A stretch of DNA of 8,083 bases from CAG-791 sp963596015 (GTDB lineage: Bacteria > Bacillota > Clostridia > Lachnospirales > Lachnospiraceae). The first letter of the stretch is position 1, and the number at the start of each line of letters is the position of its first letter. The notes under the pieces are model-generated. The model made no database searches, was not told the origin of the DNA, and saw nothing but the letters and a program-made list of their open reading frames with translations. Shown here in pieces: positions 1 through 5,072 of the stretch. The DNA is taken from assembly GCA_963596015.1 (NCBI GenBank), contig CAVBJS010000084.1, positions 1 through 8,083 of the forward strand. The letters run 5' to 3'. A program made the position numbers and the translations under genes.

Positions 1-11
1 GATCAAAAGCA

Positions 12-60
12 AAACGGCGCAAAGTGCATGGTGCGAGACATCTGCCGCGTTCCGGCGCAT
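12..60 (-). repeat. Edge repeat, copy 1 (inverted relative to 8031-8083)
   Basis: The reverse complement of this stretch aligns with 8031-8083 at the other end of the window. Shared blocks include ATGC, CCGG, CGCGGCAGA, CTCGCA, GCACT and GCGCC, in the same order and with small gaps. By eye the identity is about 75-80 percent over roughly 50 bases. It is probably part of a dispersed intergenic repeat family cut by the window edge. Nothing coding is seen here. Confidence 0.5.
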
Positions 61-184
61 GGCCGGGCAACACAAAAGTATCATAGTAACTTGTCGGTTA
101 CATTTAAGCCGCTGCCTGGCTGAGGCTGAGGTCTGAACTGTAACCTGAGCAGTAACTAACACAGAGATAGAGATAAATATAAAT
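61..184. other. Non-coding stretch upstream of the MarR gene, with nested hairpins
   Basis: No gene is seen. GGTTACA (96-102) can pair with TGTAACC (139-145), and the short hairpin GCCT-GGCTG-AGGC nests inside. GTTAC at 97-101 could also pair with GTAAC at 86-90 or 152-156, so alternative folds exist. The stretch lies before the predicted marR promoter. It may therefore belong to the 3' end of an upstream transcript that lies outside the window. Confidence 0.3.
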
Positions 185-200
185 TGTTGACATTTCAACA
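185..200. promoter_or_regulatory. Candidate operator A (TTGA-N4-TCAA palindrome over the -35 box)
   Basis: TGTTGA-CATT-TCAACA is a perfect 6-bp inverted repeat with a 4-base centre. It covers the -35 box of the marR promoter. MarR proteins bind short palindromes as dimers and often repress their own promoter, so a role as autoregulatory operator is inferred. Confidence 0.5.
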
Positions 201-215
201 TCCATATGACATGAT
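187..215 (+). promoter_or_regulatory. Predicted promoter of the MarR-family gene
   Basis: A perfect TTGACA -35 box (187-192) is followed 17 bases later by CATGAT (210-215), a 4/6 match to TATAAT. Transcription would start near 222 and leave a leader of about 140 bases before the start codon. The -35 box sits inside a palindrome described separately. Confidence 0.6.
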
Positions 216-229
216 AAGCATGCCAGAAA

Positions 230-251
230 GTTGAGACATCAACATTTCAAC
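230..251. promoter_or_regulatory. Candidate operator B with an extra half-site
   Basis: GTTGA-GACA-TCAAC (230-243) repeats the TTGA-N4-TCAA plan of operator A. It is followed at once by CATTTCAAC (243-251), which is identical to the right half of operator A. The centres of A and B are 44 bp apart, close to four helical turns, so both could be bound on the same DNA face. Confidence 0.45.
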
Positions 252-364
252 GAACCTACTCTTTTCAGAGAGGTTTATGTTTTACGCGGAATGTCTTCTC
301 GAGTAGCAGATGATAGTTTGAAGTAGCGTAAAGCTGCATCATTTTACAGTAAGAAAGGAAAAGT

Positions 365-811
365 ATGGTCGAGCGTTTTGAAAAGTTTTCGCTGGGGATC
401 GCGGAGATCTCCCGGTACTGGCATCGGATCGCCGCGGAGGAGTTAAAGCCCTATGGGCTAAAGAGTACCCATGCGGTATATCTGACCTGCATGAATCAAT
501 ATCCGGAGGGCATTACGGCCCCCAGCCTTGCACAGGCCTGCGGGAAGGACAAGGCAGACGTTTCCCGGATGATGTCCATTATGGAAGAAAAGGGACTGAT
601 CACCAAGGAGGGAGATAATGCAAAGCTGTACCGCGGCACTTTGAAGCTGACGGAGCAGGGCAAGATTGTGGCAGCCCAGATCACAAAGCGGGCAGAGCTG
701 GCGGTACAGCAGGCCAGCCAGGGATTGACCGATGAGAAGCGGGAGATCTTTTATGAGGCGTTAGATACCATCAGCGCTAATCTGCAGCGCATCGCAAGGG
801 AAGGATTGTAA
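365..811 (+). CDS. MarR-family winged-helix transcriptional regulator
   Basis: The 148-residue length is typical of MarR regulators, which bind DNA as dimers and usually respond to small ligands. The start ATG follows AGAAAGGAA at good spacing. Residues about 10-45 form the first helices of the dimerisation region. Residues 52-79 fit the helix-turn-helix, with the recognition helix around ADVSRMMSIMEEKG, and residues 80-96 form the wing (KEGDNAKLYRGTLKLTEQG). The C-terminal helices complete the dimer interface. Palindromes at 185-251 suggest autoregulation. The next gene, a DegV-family lipid-binding protein, lies about 200 bases downstream beyond element E1, so a role in lipid or envelope control is possible but is only inferred from position. 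No ligand can be named. Confidence 0.9.
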   Translation: MVERFEKFSLGIAEISRYWHRIAAEELKPYGLKSTHAVYLTCMNQYPEGITAPSLAQACGKDKADVSRMMSIMEEKGLITKEGDNAKLYRGTLKLTEQGKIVAAQITKRAELAVQQASQGLTDEKREIFYEALDTISANLQRIAREGL

Positions 812-838
812 AAGTTTCTGTACGGAATTGTGCAGTAA

Positions 839-1014
839 ACTGCCGCAGACAAGCTGCGGCATAGAAAGGCAAGTTTAAAAGAAATGCTTGATAGCATTTC
901 TTTTAAACGGCAATGATGTCGTGAACGTCATCATTGCAGATCGTATCGGAGAATTCGCCTACGCGAAATTCTCCTCACACTGCCGCAGACAAGCTGCGGC
1001 ATAGAAAGGAAAGT
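839..1014 (+). repeat. Multi-hairpin element E1, directly upstream of the DegV gene
   Basis: Five inverted repeats lie in a row. S4a is TGCCGCAG (841-848) with CTGCGGCA (854-861). S1 is TTTAAAAGAAATGCT (874-888) with its exact complement at 893-907. S2 is GCAATGATG (910-918) with CATCATTGC (929-937), tipped by CG-TGAA-CG. S3 is GGAGAATT (948-955) with AATTCTCC (967-974). S4b repeats S4a at 981-1001. The 36-base stretch 839-874 recurs at 979-1014 with one mismatch, so the S1-S2-S3 core is bracketed by direct repeats. The right copy ends in AGAAAGGAAAGT, the ribosome binding site of the DegV gene. E2 is nearly the same sequence inverted, and E3 is a diverged copy. Confidence 0.85.
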
Positions 1015-1857
1015 ATGAGCGTTAAGATTATTGTAGATTCCACCACCGATTTAAATGAAAGCATTAAGGACCGTTTTTGCATTGTGCCGCTGACCATCTG
1101 TTTCGGCGAGGAGGAATATGTAGATGGAGTTACCATAAGCCATCAAATATTTTATGAAAAACTGGTGGAAAGCGATGTGCTTCCCACTACCAGCCAGGCG
1201 ACACCGGCGGCATTTAAGAAGGTGTTTGACGAAGTCTTAGGACCGGAAGACAGTGCAGTGGTGATCACCATTTCCGCCCTGCTGTCCGGCACATGGCAGA
1301 GTGCCATGATCGCCGCTTCCGACTATCCCAATGTTCATGTGGTGGACGGCAGCAGTGCGGCCATCGGCAGCGGCATTCTGGCGGAGTATGCCCTTCAACT
1401 GGTAAAGGAAGGGAAGAGCGCAGAGGAAATTGCCGGCATTCTGGAAGAAAAGAAAAAGGACGTCTGCCTGATCGCCATGCTGGACACCCTGGAATACCTG
1501 AAAAAAGGCGGCAGGATCTCCTCTACGGCTGCCTTTGCAGGGGGACTTCTGAACATCAAGCCGGTATTAAATATCAAAGATGGCAAGATCAATATCCTGG
1601 GAAAGGCCAGAGGCTCCAGACAGGGAAACAATCTGCTGATCCAGGAGATCCAAAAGGCGGGAGGTATAGATTTTTCCATGCCCATACTTCTGGGCTATAC
1701 CGGGCTGACAGACGTGCTGCTGAAAAAATATATAGCAGACAGCCGTGCCTTGTGGGAAGACGCGGCGGATCATTTAAGCTACACCACGATCGGCAGTGTG
1801 GTGGGAACCCACACGGGACCTGGGGTTATCGCAGCAGCATTTTTCAAAAAGCCCTGA
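1015..1857 (+). CDS. DegV-family fatty-acid-binding protein
   Basis: The gene encodes 280 residues, the normal size for DegV proteins. These bind a fatty acid between two domains; in Gram-positive bacteria related FakB proteins present the fatty acid to the kinase FakA for phosphorylation and entry into phospholipid synthesis. Signature motifs are visible: DSTTDL at residues 8-13, then TTSQATP, ISALLSGTWQSA, and DTLEYLKKGGRIS followed by LNIKPVL and a KARGSRQG segment. The start at 1015 follows AGAAAGGA at good spacing. An in-frame TTG at 934 would add 27 residues, but these would be translated from hairpins of element E1, so that start is rejected. No FakA-like kinase is nearby. Whether this copy acts as a FakB cannot be told from sequence alone. 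Confidence 0.9.
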   Translation: MSVKIIVDSTTDLNESIKDRFCIVPLTICFGEEEYVDGVTISHQIFYEKLVESDVLPTTSQATPAAFKKVFDEVLGPEDSAVVITISALLSGTWQSAMIAASDYPNVHVVDGSSAAIGSGILAEYALQLVKEGKSAEEIAGILEEKKKDVCLIAMLDTLEYLKKGGRISSTAAFAGGLLNIKPVLNIKDGKINILGKARGSRQGNNLLIQEIQKAGGIDFSMPILLGYTGLTDVLLKKYIADSRALWEDAADHLSYTTIGSVVGTHTGPGVIAAAFFKKP

Positions 1858-1896
1858 TGCTGCATGTGTGGATTGTGATCCGCAAACAGGAAAGGA

Positions 1897-1931
1897 AAAG
1901 CAGGTGAGGATGAGAGATCTTTGCCTGCTTT
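1897..1931 (+). terminator. Terminator-like hairpin after the DegV gene
   Basis: AAAGCAGGTGAGGA (1897-1910) pairs over 14 positions with 1918-1931, including three G-T wobbles, around a 7-base loop. The 3' arm ends in TTT but no longer T tract follows. It may be a weak terminator or an mRNA 3'-end stabiliser. Confidence 0.4.
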
Positions 1932-2029
1932 GTCTATGTGCAGTAGGTTTGTCACGATCAGATATCGGACCGTTAGAAGGACTGCAATGTCTGCGGATCA
2001 CTTGGTCAGCAGCTATATAGCGAGCGCTT

Positions 2030-2087
2030 ATATGGTTATTGTTCAGCTACCTTGTCGACGTCTGAACAGTAATCATATCTTTTTTTT
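2030..2087 (+). terminator. Strong Rho-independent terminator upstream of the metY promoter
   Basis: A 17-position stem (2030-2046 with 2062-2078, two wobbles) encloses a 15-base loop and is followed by C and eight T (2080-2087). This is a textbook intrinsic terminator on the + strand. It probably ends the marR/DegV transcript and insulates the metY promoter 22 bases downstream. An overlapping small hairpin, AGCG-AG-CGCT with flanking ATATA/TATAT at about 2014-2033, would compete with its 5' arm. Confidence 0.75.
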
Positions 2088-2109
2088 GAAATAAATTACG
2101 CTATTCCTA

Positions 2110-2138
2110 TTGACATAGTATGAAATGCGGATTATGAT
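2110..2138 (+). promoter_or_regulatory. Promoter of the metY leader and metY
   Basis: A perfect TTGACA (2110-2115), a 17-base spacer and TATGAT (2133-2138, 5/6 match) form a strong housekeeping promoter. Transcription should start near 2145 and give a leader of about 219 bases before metY, long enough for attenuation control. Confidence 0.8.
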
Positions 2139-2192
2139 ACAGAAAAGTCAAACAAACAAGAGCGAAAGCCAGAGCACAGACGGGAGGAGAGA

Positions 2193-2264
2193 ATGAGTAC
2201 CAGATTCCAAGAGCTGCTGCGTGAAAATTACCGTTTCGGACGAATGTGCTGTTGTTGTCAGTAG
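2193..2264 (+). CDS. Candidate cysteine-rich leader peptide of metY (23 residues)
   Basis: A short reading frame starts at ATG 2193 behind a near-perfect Shine-Dalgarno sequence (GGGAGGAGAG, 2182-2191). It begins MSTRFQELLRENYRF and ends in RMCCCCQ and a TAG stop. The four consecutive cysteine codons (TGC TGT TGT TGT, 2247-2258) lie two codons before the stop. This is the layout of leader peptides that sense charged tRNA of the product amino acid. The frame lies between the metY promoter and metY, which encodes a sulfhydrylase of cysteine/homocysteine synthesis. Ribosome stalling at the cysteine run when Cys-tRNA is scarce is therefore a plausible control signal; that function is inferred. 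The strong ribosome binding site and the location argue against chance, although short frames do occur by accident. Confidence 0.65.
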   Translation: MSTRFQELLRENYRFGRMCCCCQ

Positions 2265-2363
2265 GCAGAGCAGGACACTTATGATATGATGGATTGCAGG
2301 TTTCGGCCCGGCGCCGAGGACCGCCACAGATTCCGCAGGAAGCGGACATGAAGGGAGTTTATT
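2265..2363 (+). promoter_or_regulatory. Structured spacer between leader peptide and metY
   Basis: GTGCTG within the cysteine codons can pair with CAG-GA-CAC at about 2267-2275, so a stalled ribosome would open that hairpin. Further on, GGTTTCGGC (2299-2307) pairs with 2313-2322 with one bulge, and TCCGC (2332-2336) pairs with GCGGA (2342-2346). No T tract follows any of them, so classic transcription attenuation is not obvious. Rho- or translation-level control would fit better. The metY ribosome binding site GGGAG (2353-2357) is not clearly sequestered. A weakly supported Arg-rich frame of 21 residues (2286-2351) ends at the metY ribosome binding site. Confidence 0.4.
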
Positions 2364-3671
2364 ATGGCACAGATTACCAAAGAAACAGTAGCAGGATGGT
2401 CTTTTGAGACAAAGCAGCTTCATATTGGCCAGGAGGATTATGATCATACCACTGACGCACGCGCAGTGCCGATCTACCAGACTTCTTCTTTCGTATTTAA
2501 GAACAGCCAGCATGCGGCAGACCGTTTCGCATTAAAGGATGCCGGCAACATCTACGGCAGACTGACCAACCCCACAGAGGACATTTTCGAGCAGAGAATG
2601 GCAGCGCTCGAGAGCGGCGTAGCTGCACTGGCCGTTTCTTCCGGCGCAGCAGCTGTTACCTATGCTATTCAGAACGTAGCCCTGAGCGGCGACCACATCG
2701 TTTCCGCTAAGAATATTTACGGCGGCACCTATAACCTGCTGGCACATACCCTGATCGATTACAACATCAGCACCACCTTCGTTGATGTGCTGAATCTGAA
2801 GGAAGTAGAGGATGCCATCCAGGAGAACACCAAGGCTATCTACGTAGAGACCCTGGGCAACCCCAATGGTGAGATCACCAATATCGACGCTGTGGCAGAG
2901 ATCGCTCATGCCCATGGCATTCCGCTGATCATTGACAATACTTTCGGTACCCCTTACCTGATCCGTCCCATCGAGCACGGCGCTGACATCGTTGTAGAGT
3001 CCGCTACCAAGTTCATCGGCGGTCACGGCACTACCATCGGCGGCATCATCGTAGACGGCGGCCACTTCGACTGGTCTGCTCATGCAGAGAAGTTCCCTCA
3101 GCTGACACAGCCCAATGAGAGCTATCACGGCATCAGCTTTGTACAGGCAGCAGGTCCCGCAGCTTTCATCACCAGAATCCGTGCGATCCTTCTGCGCGAC
3201 ACCGGTGCTACCATTTCTCCGGTCAGCAGCTTTATCTTCCTGCAGGGCTTAGAGACTCTTTCTCTTCGCGTAGAGAGACACGTAGAGAATACCCTTAAGG
3301 TATTAGAGTATCTGCAGACCGTACCCCAGGTAGAGAGCATCAGCCATCCGGCACTTTCCACCGATCCGGAGCAGCAGAGACTGTACAAGGAGTACTTCCC
3401 CAACGGCGCAGGCTCCATCTTTACTTTCCGCATCAAGGGCGGCGCAGCAGAGGCACAGGCATTCATCGATCGTCTGCAGCTCTTCAGCCTGCTGGCTAAC
3501 GTAGCAGATGCCAAGAGCCTGGTGATCCATCCTGCCAGCACCACACACTCTGAGCTGAATGATGCAGAGCTGATCGAGCAGGGTATTTATCCCAACACCA
3601 TCCGTCTCTCCATCGGTCTTGAGAATATCAAGGACATCATCGCAGACCTGAAGCAGGCTTTCGAGGCCTAG
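2364..3671 (+). CDS. metY: O-acetylhomoserine aminocarboxypropyltransferase (sulfhydrylase), MetY type
   Basis: This 435-residue protein belongs to the Cys/Met-metabolism family of PLP enzymes. It condenses O-acetyl-L-homoserine with sulfide to give homocysteine and acetate; some members also make cysteine from O-acetylserine. Visible landmarks are the N-terminal SFETKQLHIGQ and YGRLTNPTEDIFEQRMAALE segments, the SSGAAAV cofactor loop, the ETLGNPNGE region, DNTFGTPYLIRP, and SATKFIGGHG with the PLP lysine at residue 216. The DGGHFDW insertion and the late NPNTIRLSIGLE-like tail (here YPNTIRLSIGLE) favour MetY over cystathionine gamma-synthase. The start follows GGGAG at 6 bases. Arginine codons are AGA, CGT and CGC with no CGG or AGG seen, which suggests high expression. 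The Cys-rich leader upstream suggests control by cysteine supply. Confidence 0.95.
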   Translation: MAQITKETVAGWSFETKQLHIGQEDYDHTTDARAVPIYQTSSFVFKNSQHAADRFALKDAGNIYGRLTNPTEDIFEQRMAALESGVAALAVSSGAAAVTYAIQNVALSGDHIVSAKNIYGGTYNLLAHTLIDYNISTTFVDVLNLKEVEDAIQENTKAIYVETLGNPNGEITNIDAVAEIAHAHGIPLIIDNTFGTPYLIRPIEHGADIVVESATKFIGGHGTTIGGIIVDGGHFDWSAHAEKFPQLTQPNESYHGISFVQAAGPAAFITRIRAILLRDTGATISPVSSFIFLQGLETLSLRVERHVENTLKVLEYLQTVPQVESISHPALSTDPEQQRLYKEYFPNGAGSIFTFRIKGGAAEAQAFIDRLQLFSLLANVADAKSLVIHPASTTHSELNDAELIEQGIYPNTIRLSIGLENIKDIIADLKQAFEA

Positions 3672-3773
3672 TCCCCGACCAAACCATAGCGAGGACCGGC
3701 GAATCGGAGGTTTAAGCAGCAACAGCCCCGGAATGGGGCTGTAATGATTGGATACAGGAAGGTGCGTCGGGAC
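3671..3773 (+). other. Structured 3' region after metY
   Basis: GTCCC-C-GAC (3671-3679) can pair with GTCGGGAC (3766-3773), leaving one C bulged, and closes a region with two internal hairpins. One has AAACC (3681-3685) paired with GGTTT (3709-3713), with CCG/CGG inside. The other is a perfect ACAGCCCC-GGAAT-GGGGCTGT hairpin (3722-3742). Together they make a possible three-way junction of about 100 bases. No T tract follows, so it is not a standard terminator. It does not match any RNA family I recognise. Confidence 0.4.
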
Positions 3774-3856
3774 CAGTCGGAATGGCAAGAAACAAATTAA
3801 CAGAAAAATAAAACAATTTCTAACAAAAGTTGCAAAATATTTTTTTAAAAAAGTAC

Positions 3857-3885
3857 TTGCCAAAAGAGGAAACACTCTCTATAAT
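3857..3885 (+). promoter_or_regulatory. Promoter of tRNA-Gln, with A/T-rich upstream tract
   Basis: TTGCCA (3857-3862), a 17-base spacer and a perfect TATAAT (3880-3885) form a strong promoter. The runs of T and A at about 3836-3852, just upstream of the -35 box, look like an UP element for the RNA polymerase alpha subunit, as is common at stable-RNA promoters. Confidence 0.85.
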
Positions 3886-3930
3886 ATCGTTTTGTAGCCG
3901 ACAGGCAAACAAAGCCGGTTACAAAACGAT
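3886..3930. repeat. Long inverted repeat between the -10 box and tRNA-Gln
   Basis: The 15-base arm 3886-3900 (ATCGTTTTGTAGCCG) pairs with 3916-3930 with a single G-T wobble, around a 15-base loop. It begins directly after the -10 box and ends 6 bases before the tRNA. Transcription should start near 3892, inside the left arm, so the RNA hairpin would be shortened to about 9 bp. The full repeat exists only in DNA. It may be an operator or a processing signal; the function is unknown. Confidence 0.6.
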
Positions 3931-3936
3931 ACATAT

Positions 3937-4009
3937 TGGGCTATAGCCAAATGGTAAGGCAACGGACTCTGACTCCGTCATTTTCCAGGTTCGAGCCCTG
4001 GTAGCCCAG
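3937..4009 (+). tRNA. tRNA-Gln (anticodon CTG)
   Basis: The cloverleaf is complete. The acceptor stem is TGGGCTA with TAGCCCA. The D stem is GCC/GGC. The anticodon stem ACGGA/TCCGT holds the loop CTCTGAC with anticodon CTG at 3969-3971, reading CAG. The T arm is CCAGG-TTCGAGC-CCTGG. The discriminator base is G at 4009. The 3' CCA is not encoded, so it must be added after transcription. The gene has its own promoter and terminator and is therefore transcribed alone. Confidence 0.97.
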
Positions 4010-4013
4010 CTGG

Positions 4014-4043
4014 AAGACCTCAGTGAATACACTGAGGTCTTTT
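4014..4043 (+). terminator. Terminator of tRNA-Gln
   Basis: AAGACCTCAGTG (4014-4025) pairs perfectly with CACTGAGGTCTT (4030-4041) around the tetraloop AATA, and T residues follow to 4043. The strong 12-bp stem sits 4 bases after the mature tRNA end. Confidence 0.85.
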
Positions 4044-4046
4044 ACG

Positions 4047-4075
4047 TTTACACAAAGCTGATTTTGGTTTATGAG
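4047..4075 (+). promoter_or_regulatory. Candidate promoter of the thioesterase-CvfB unit
   Basis: TTTACA (4047-4052, 5/6 match), a 17-base spacer and TATGAG (4070-4075, 4/6 match) lie just after the tRNA terminator. Transcription from here would carry inverted element E2 in the 5' untranslated region of the thioesterase mRNA. Confidence 0.45.
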
Positions 4076-4093
4076 CATCAAAGATTGGCATTG

Positions 4094-4231
4094 TTTCCTT
4101 ACTTACCGCAGCTTGCCTGCGGCACCGTGAGGAGAATTTCGCGAAGACGGATTCTCCGATACGATGCGCATTGATGACGTTTACGGCATCAATGCCGTTT
4201 AAAAGAAATGCTATCGAGCATTTCTTTTAAA
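4094..4231 (-). repeat. Multi-hairpin element E2 (inverted copy of E1)
   Basis: On the minus strand this aligns with E1 over about 138 bases at roughly 85-90 percent identity by eye. S4 is CCGCAG/CTGCGG (4106-4122). S3 is GGAGAAT/ATTCTCC (4131-4157). S2 is GCATTGATG/CATCAATGC (4168-4195). S1 is a perfect 15-bp stem (4198-4212 with 4217-4231). In S2 one A-T pair of E1 has become T-A, with both strands changed. The minus-strand equivalent of the E1 ribosome binding site reads AAGTAAGGAAA. No real gene follows it in that direction; it runs into the tRNA terminator. Confidence 0.85.
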
Positions 4232-4288
4232 TTTTCCCTACTGCTGTTTGAGCCGCAAGCGTTTTGCGCCGGAGAAATGGAGAGTAAC

Positions 4289-5020
4289 ATGTATACATTT
4301 GAAAGCAGGATCCGTTACAGTGAGACAGGGCAGGATGGCAGACTGACCACAGAGGCCCTGATCGATTATTTTCAGGACTGTTCCAGTTTCCAGTCTGAGG
4401 ATCTGGAAGTAGGGATGGACTATCTGCGCGCCCACGGTATTGCCTGGGTGGTCAATTACTGGCAGATCGAATTTCTCCGCAGACCGGCACTTGGAGAGCG
4501 GGTGCAAGTGGGAACTGCCCCCTATGATTTCGTGAATTTCATGGGAATGCGCAATTTTGCCATGAAGACCCAGGACGGCGAGACACTGGCCTATGCCAAT
4601 TCTGTCTGGTCTTTACTGGATCTATCCAAAGGAATCCCGGTGGAAGTGCCTCCGGTGATGAGAGAGCGCTATGCGCTGGAAGAGAAGCTGGATATGGAAT
4701 ACCTGCCCCGGAAGATCAGGCTGCCGAAGGAAGACGGCGCAGAGCGGGATAAGATCACCGTGGCATCCTATCACCTGGATACCAATCACCATGTGAATAA
4801 CGGTCAATATGTGCGCATGGCCATGGGAACCTTGCCGGAGCAGGCAGCCGGACAGGAGCGGGAGCTGGCAAGACTTCGGGTGGAATACCGAAAGCAGGCA
4901 CGAATGGGAGATGTCATAACGCCGGTTTACTGGGAGAAGGAAGGTATGATCACCGTGGCATTGAATGCACAGGACGGCAAGCCCTACGCGGTGGTGGAAA
5001 TGCAGTTGCAGGACAAATAA
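4289..5020 (+). CDS. Acyl-ACP thioesterase (FatA/FatB-like, double hotdog)
   Basis: The 243-residue protein would hydrolyse acyl-acyl carrier protein and release free fatty acid in the cytoplasm. Residues about 1-140 form the first hotdog domain (YTFESRIRYSETGQDGRLT, then a DYFQDCSSFQSEDL helix), and the rest forms the second. The second domain carries LDTNHHVNNGQY, in which Asp164, Asn166 and His168 match the D-x-N-x-H active-site pattern of plant and bacterial acyl-ACP thioesterases. I chose ATG 4289 because GGAG (4279-4282) lies 6 bases upstream and bacterial relatives begin with MYTF-like sequence. ATG 4277 is only 2 bases from GGAG, and a start at 4208 would translate part of element E2. 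The CvfB-like gene follows after 52 bases and is probably co-transcribed. Codon use includes CGG, unlike metY. Confidence 0.88.
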   Translation: MYTFESRIRYSETGQDGRLTTEALIDYFQDCSSFQSEDLEVGMDYLRAHGIAWVVNYWQIEFLRRPALGERVQVGTAPYDFVNFMGMRNFAMKTQDGETLAYANSVWSLLDLSKGIPVEVPPVMRERYALEEKLDMEYLPRKIRLPKEDGAERDKITVASYHLDTNHHVNNGQYVRMAMGTLPEQAAGQERELARLRVEYRKQARMGDVITPVYWEKEGMITVALNAQDGKPYAVVEMQLQDK

Positions 5021-5072
5021 GTATTTCACGGATGTGGCTGGCAATGTACGATTACAGAAAGGACGGAAAGAC

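Noticed and set aside
934..1014. Upstream TTG start that lengthens the DegV protein by 27 residues
   Set aside because: The extra residues come from hairpins S2-S4 of element E1, and DegV proteins begin at the conserved VDSTTD region. ATG 1015 has a good ribosome binding site.
839..1014. CRISPR array from the repeated hairpin units
   Set aside because: Only two near-identical 36-bp copies occur, with a structured 100-bp core between them, no regular spacers and no cas genes.
2139..2363. SAM or T-box riboswitch in the metY leader
   Set aside because: I see neither the conserved SAM riboswitch core nor a T-box sequence or specifier-loop layout; the Cys-rich reading frame is the better explanation.
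2532..3875. Long minus-strand frames opposite metY
   Set aside because: They are shadows of the strongly biased metY codons; the + strand protein is an unmistakable PLP enzyme.
4020..4091. Minus-strand 23-residue frame preceded by AAGGAAA of E2
   Set aside because: It ends inside the tRNA-Gln terminator, has no recognisable sequence, and is best explained by the ribosome-binding-like tail of E2 facing random sequence. Kept only as a curiosity.
4208..4288. Longer thioesterase start that reaches into element E2
   Set aside because: The extension is translated from hairpin S1 and its flank and has no ribosome binding site. Family members start close to the MYTF-like segment.
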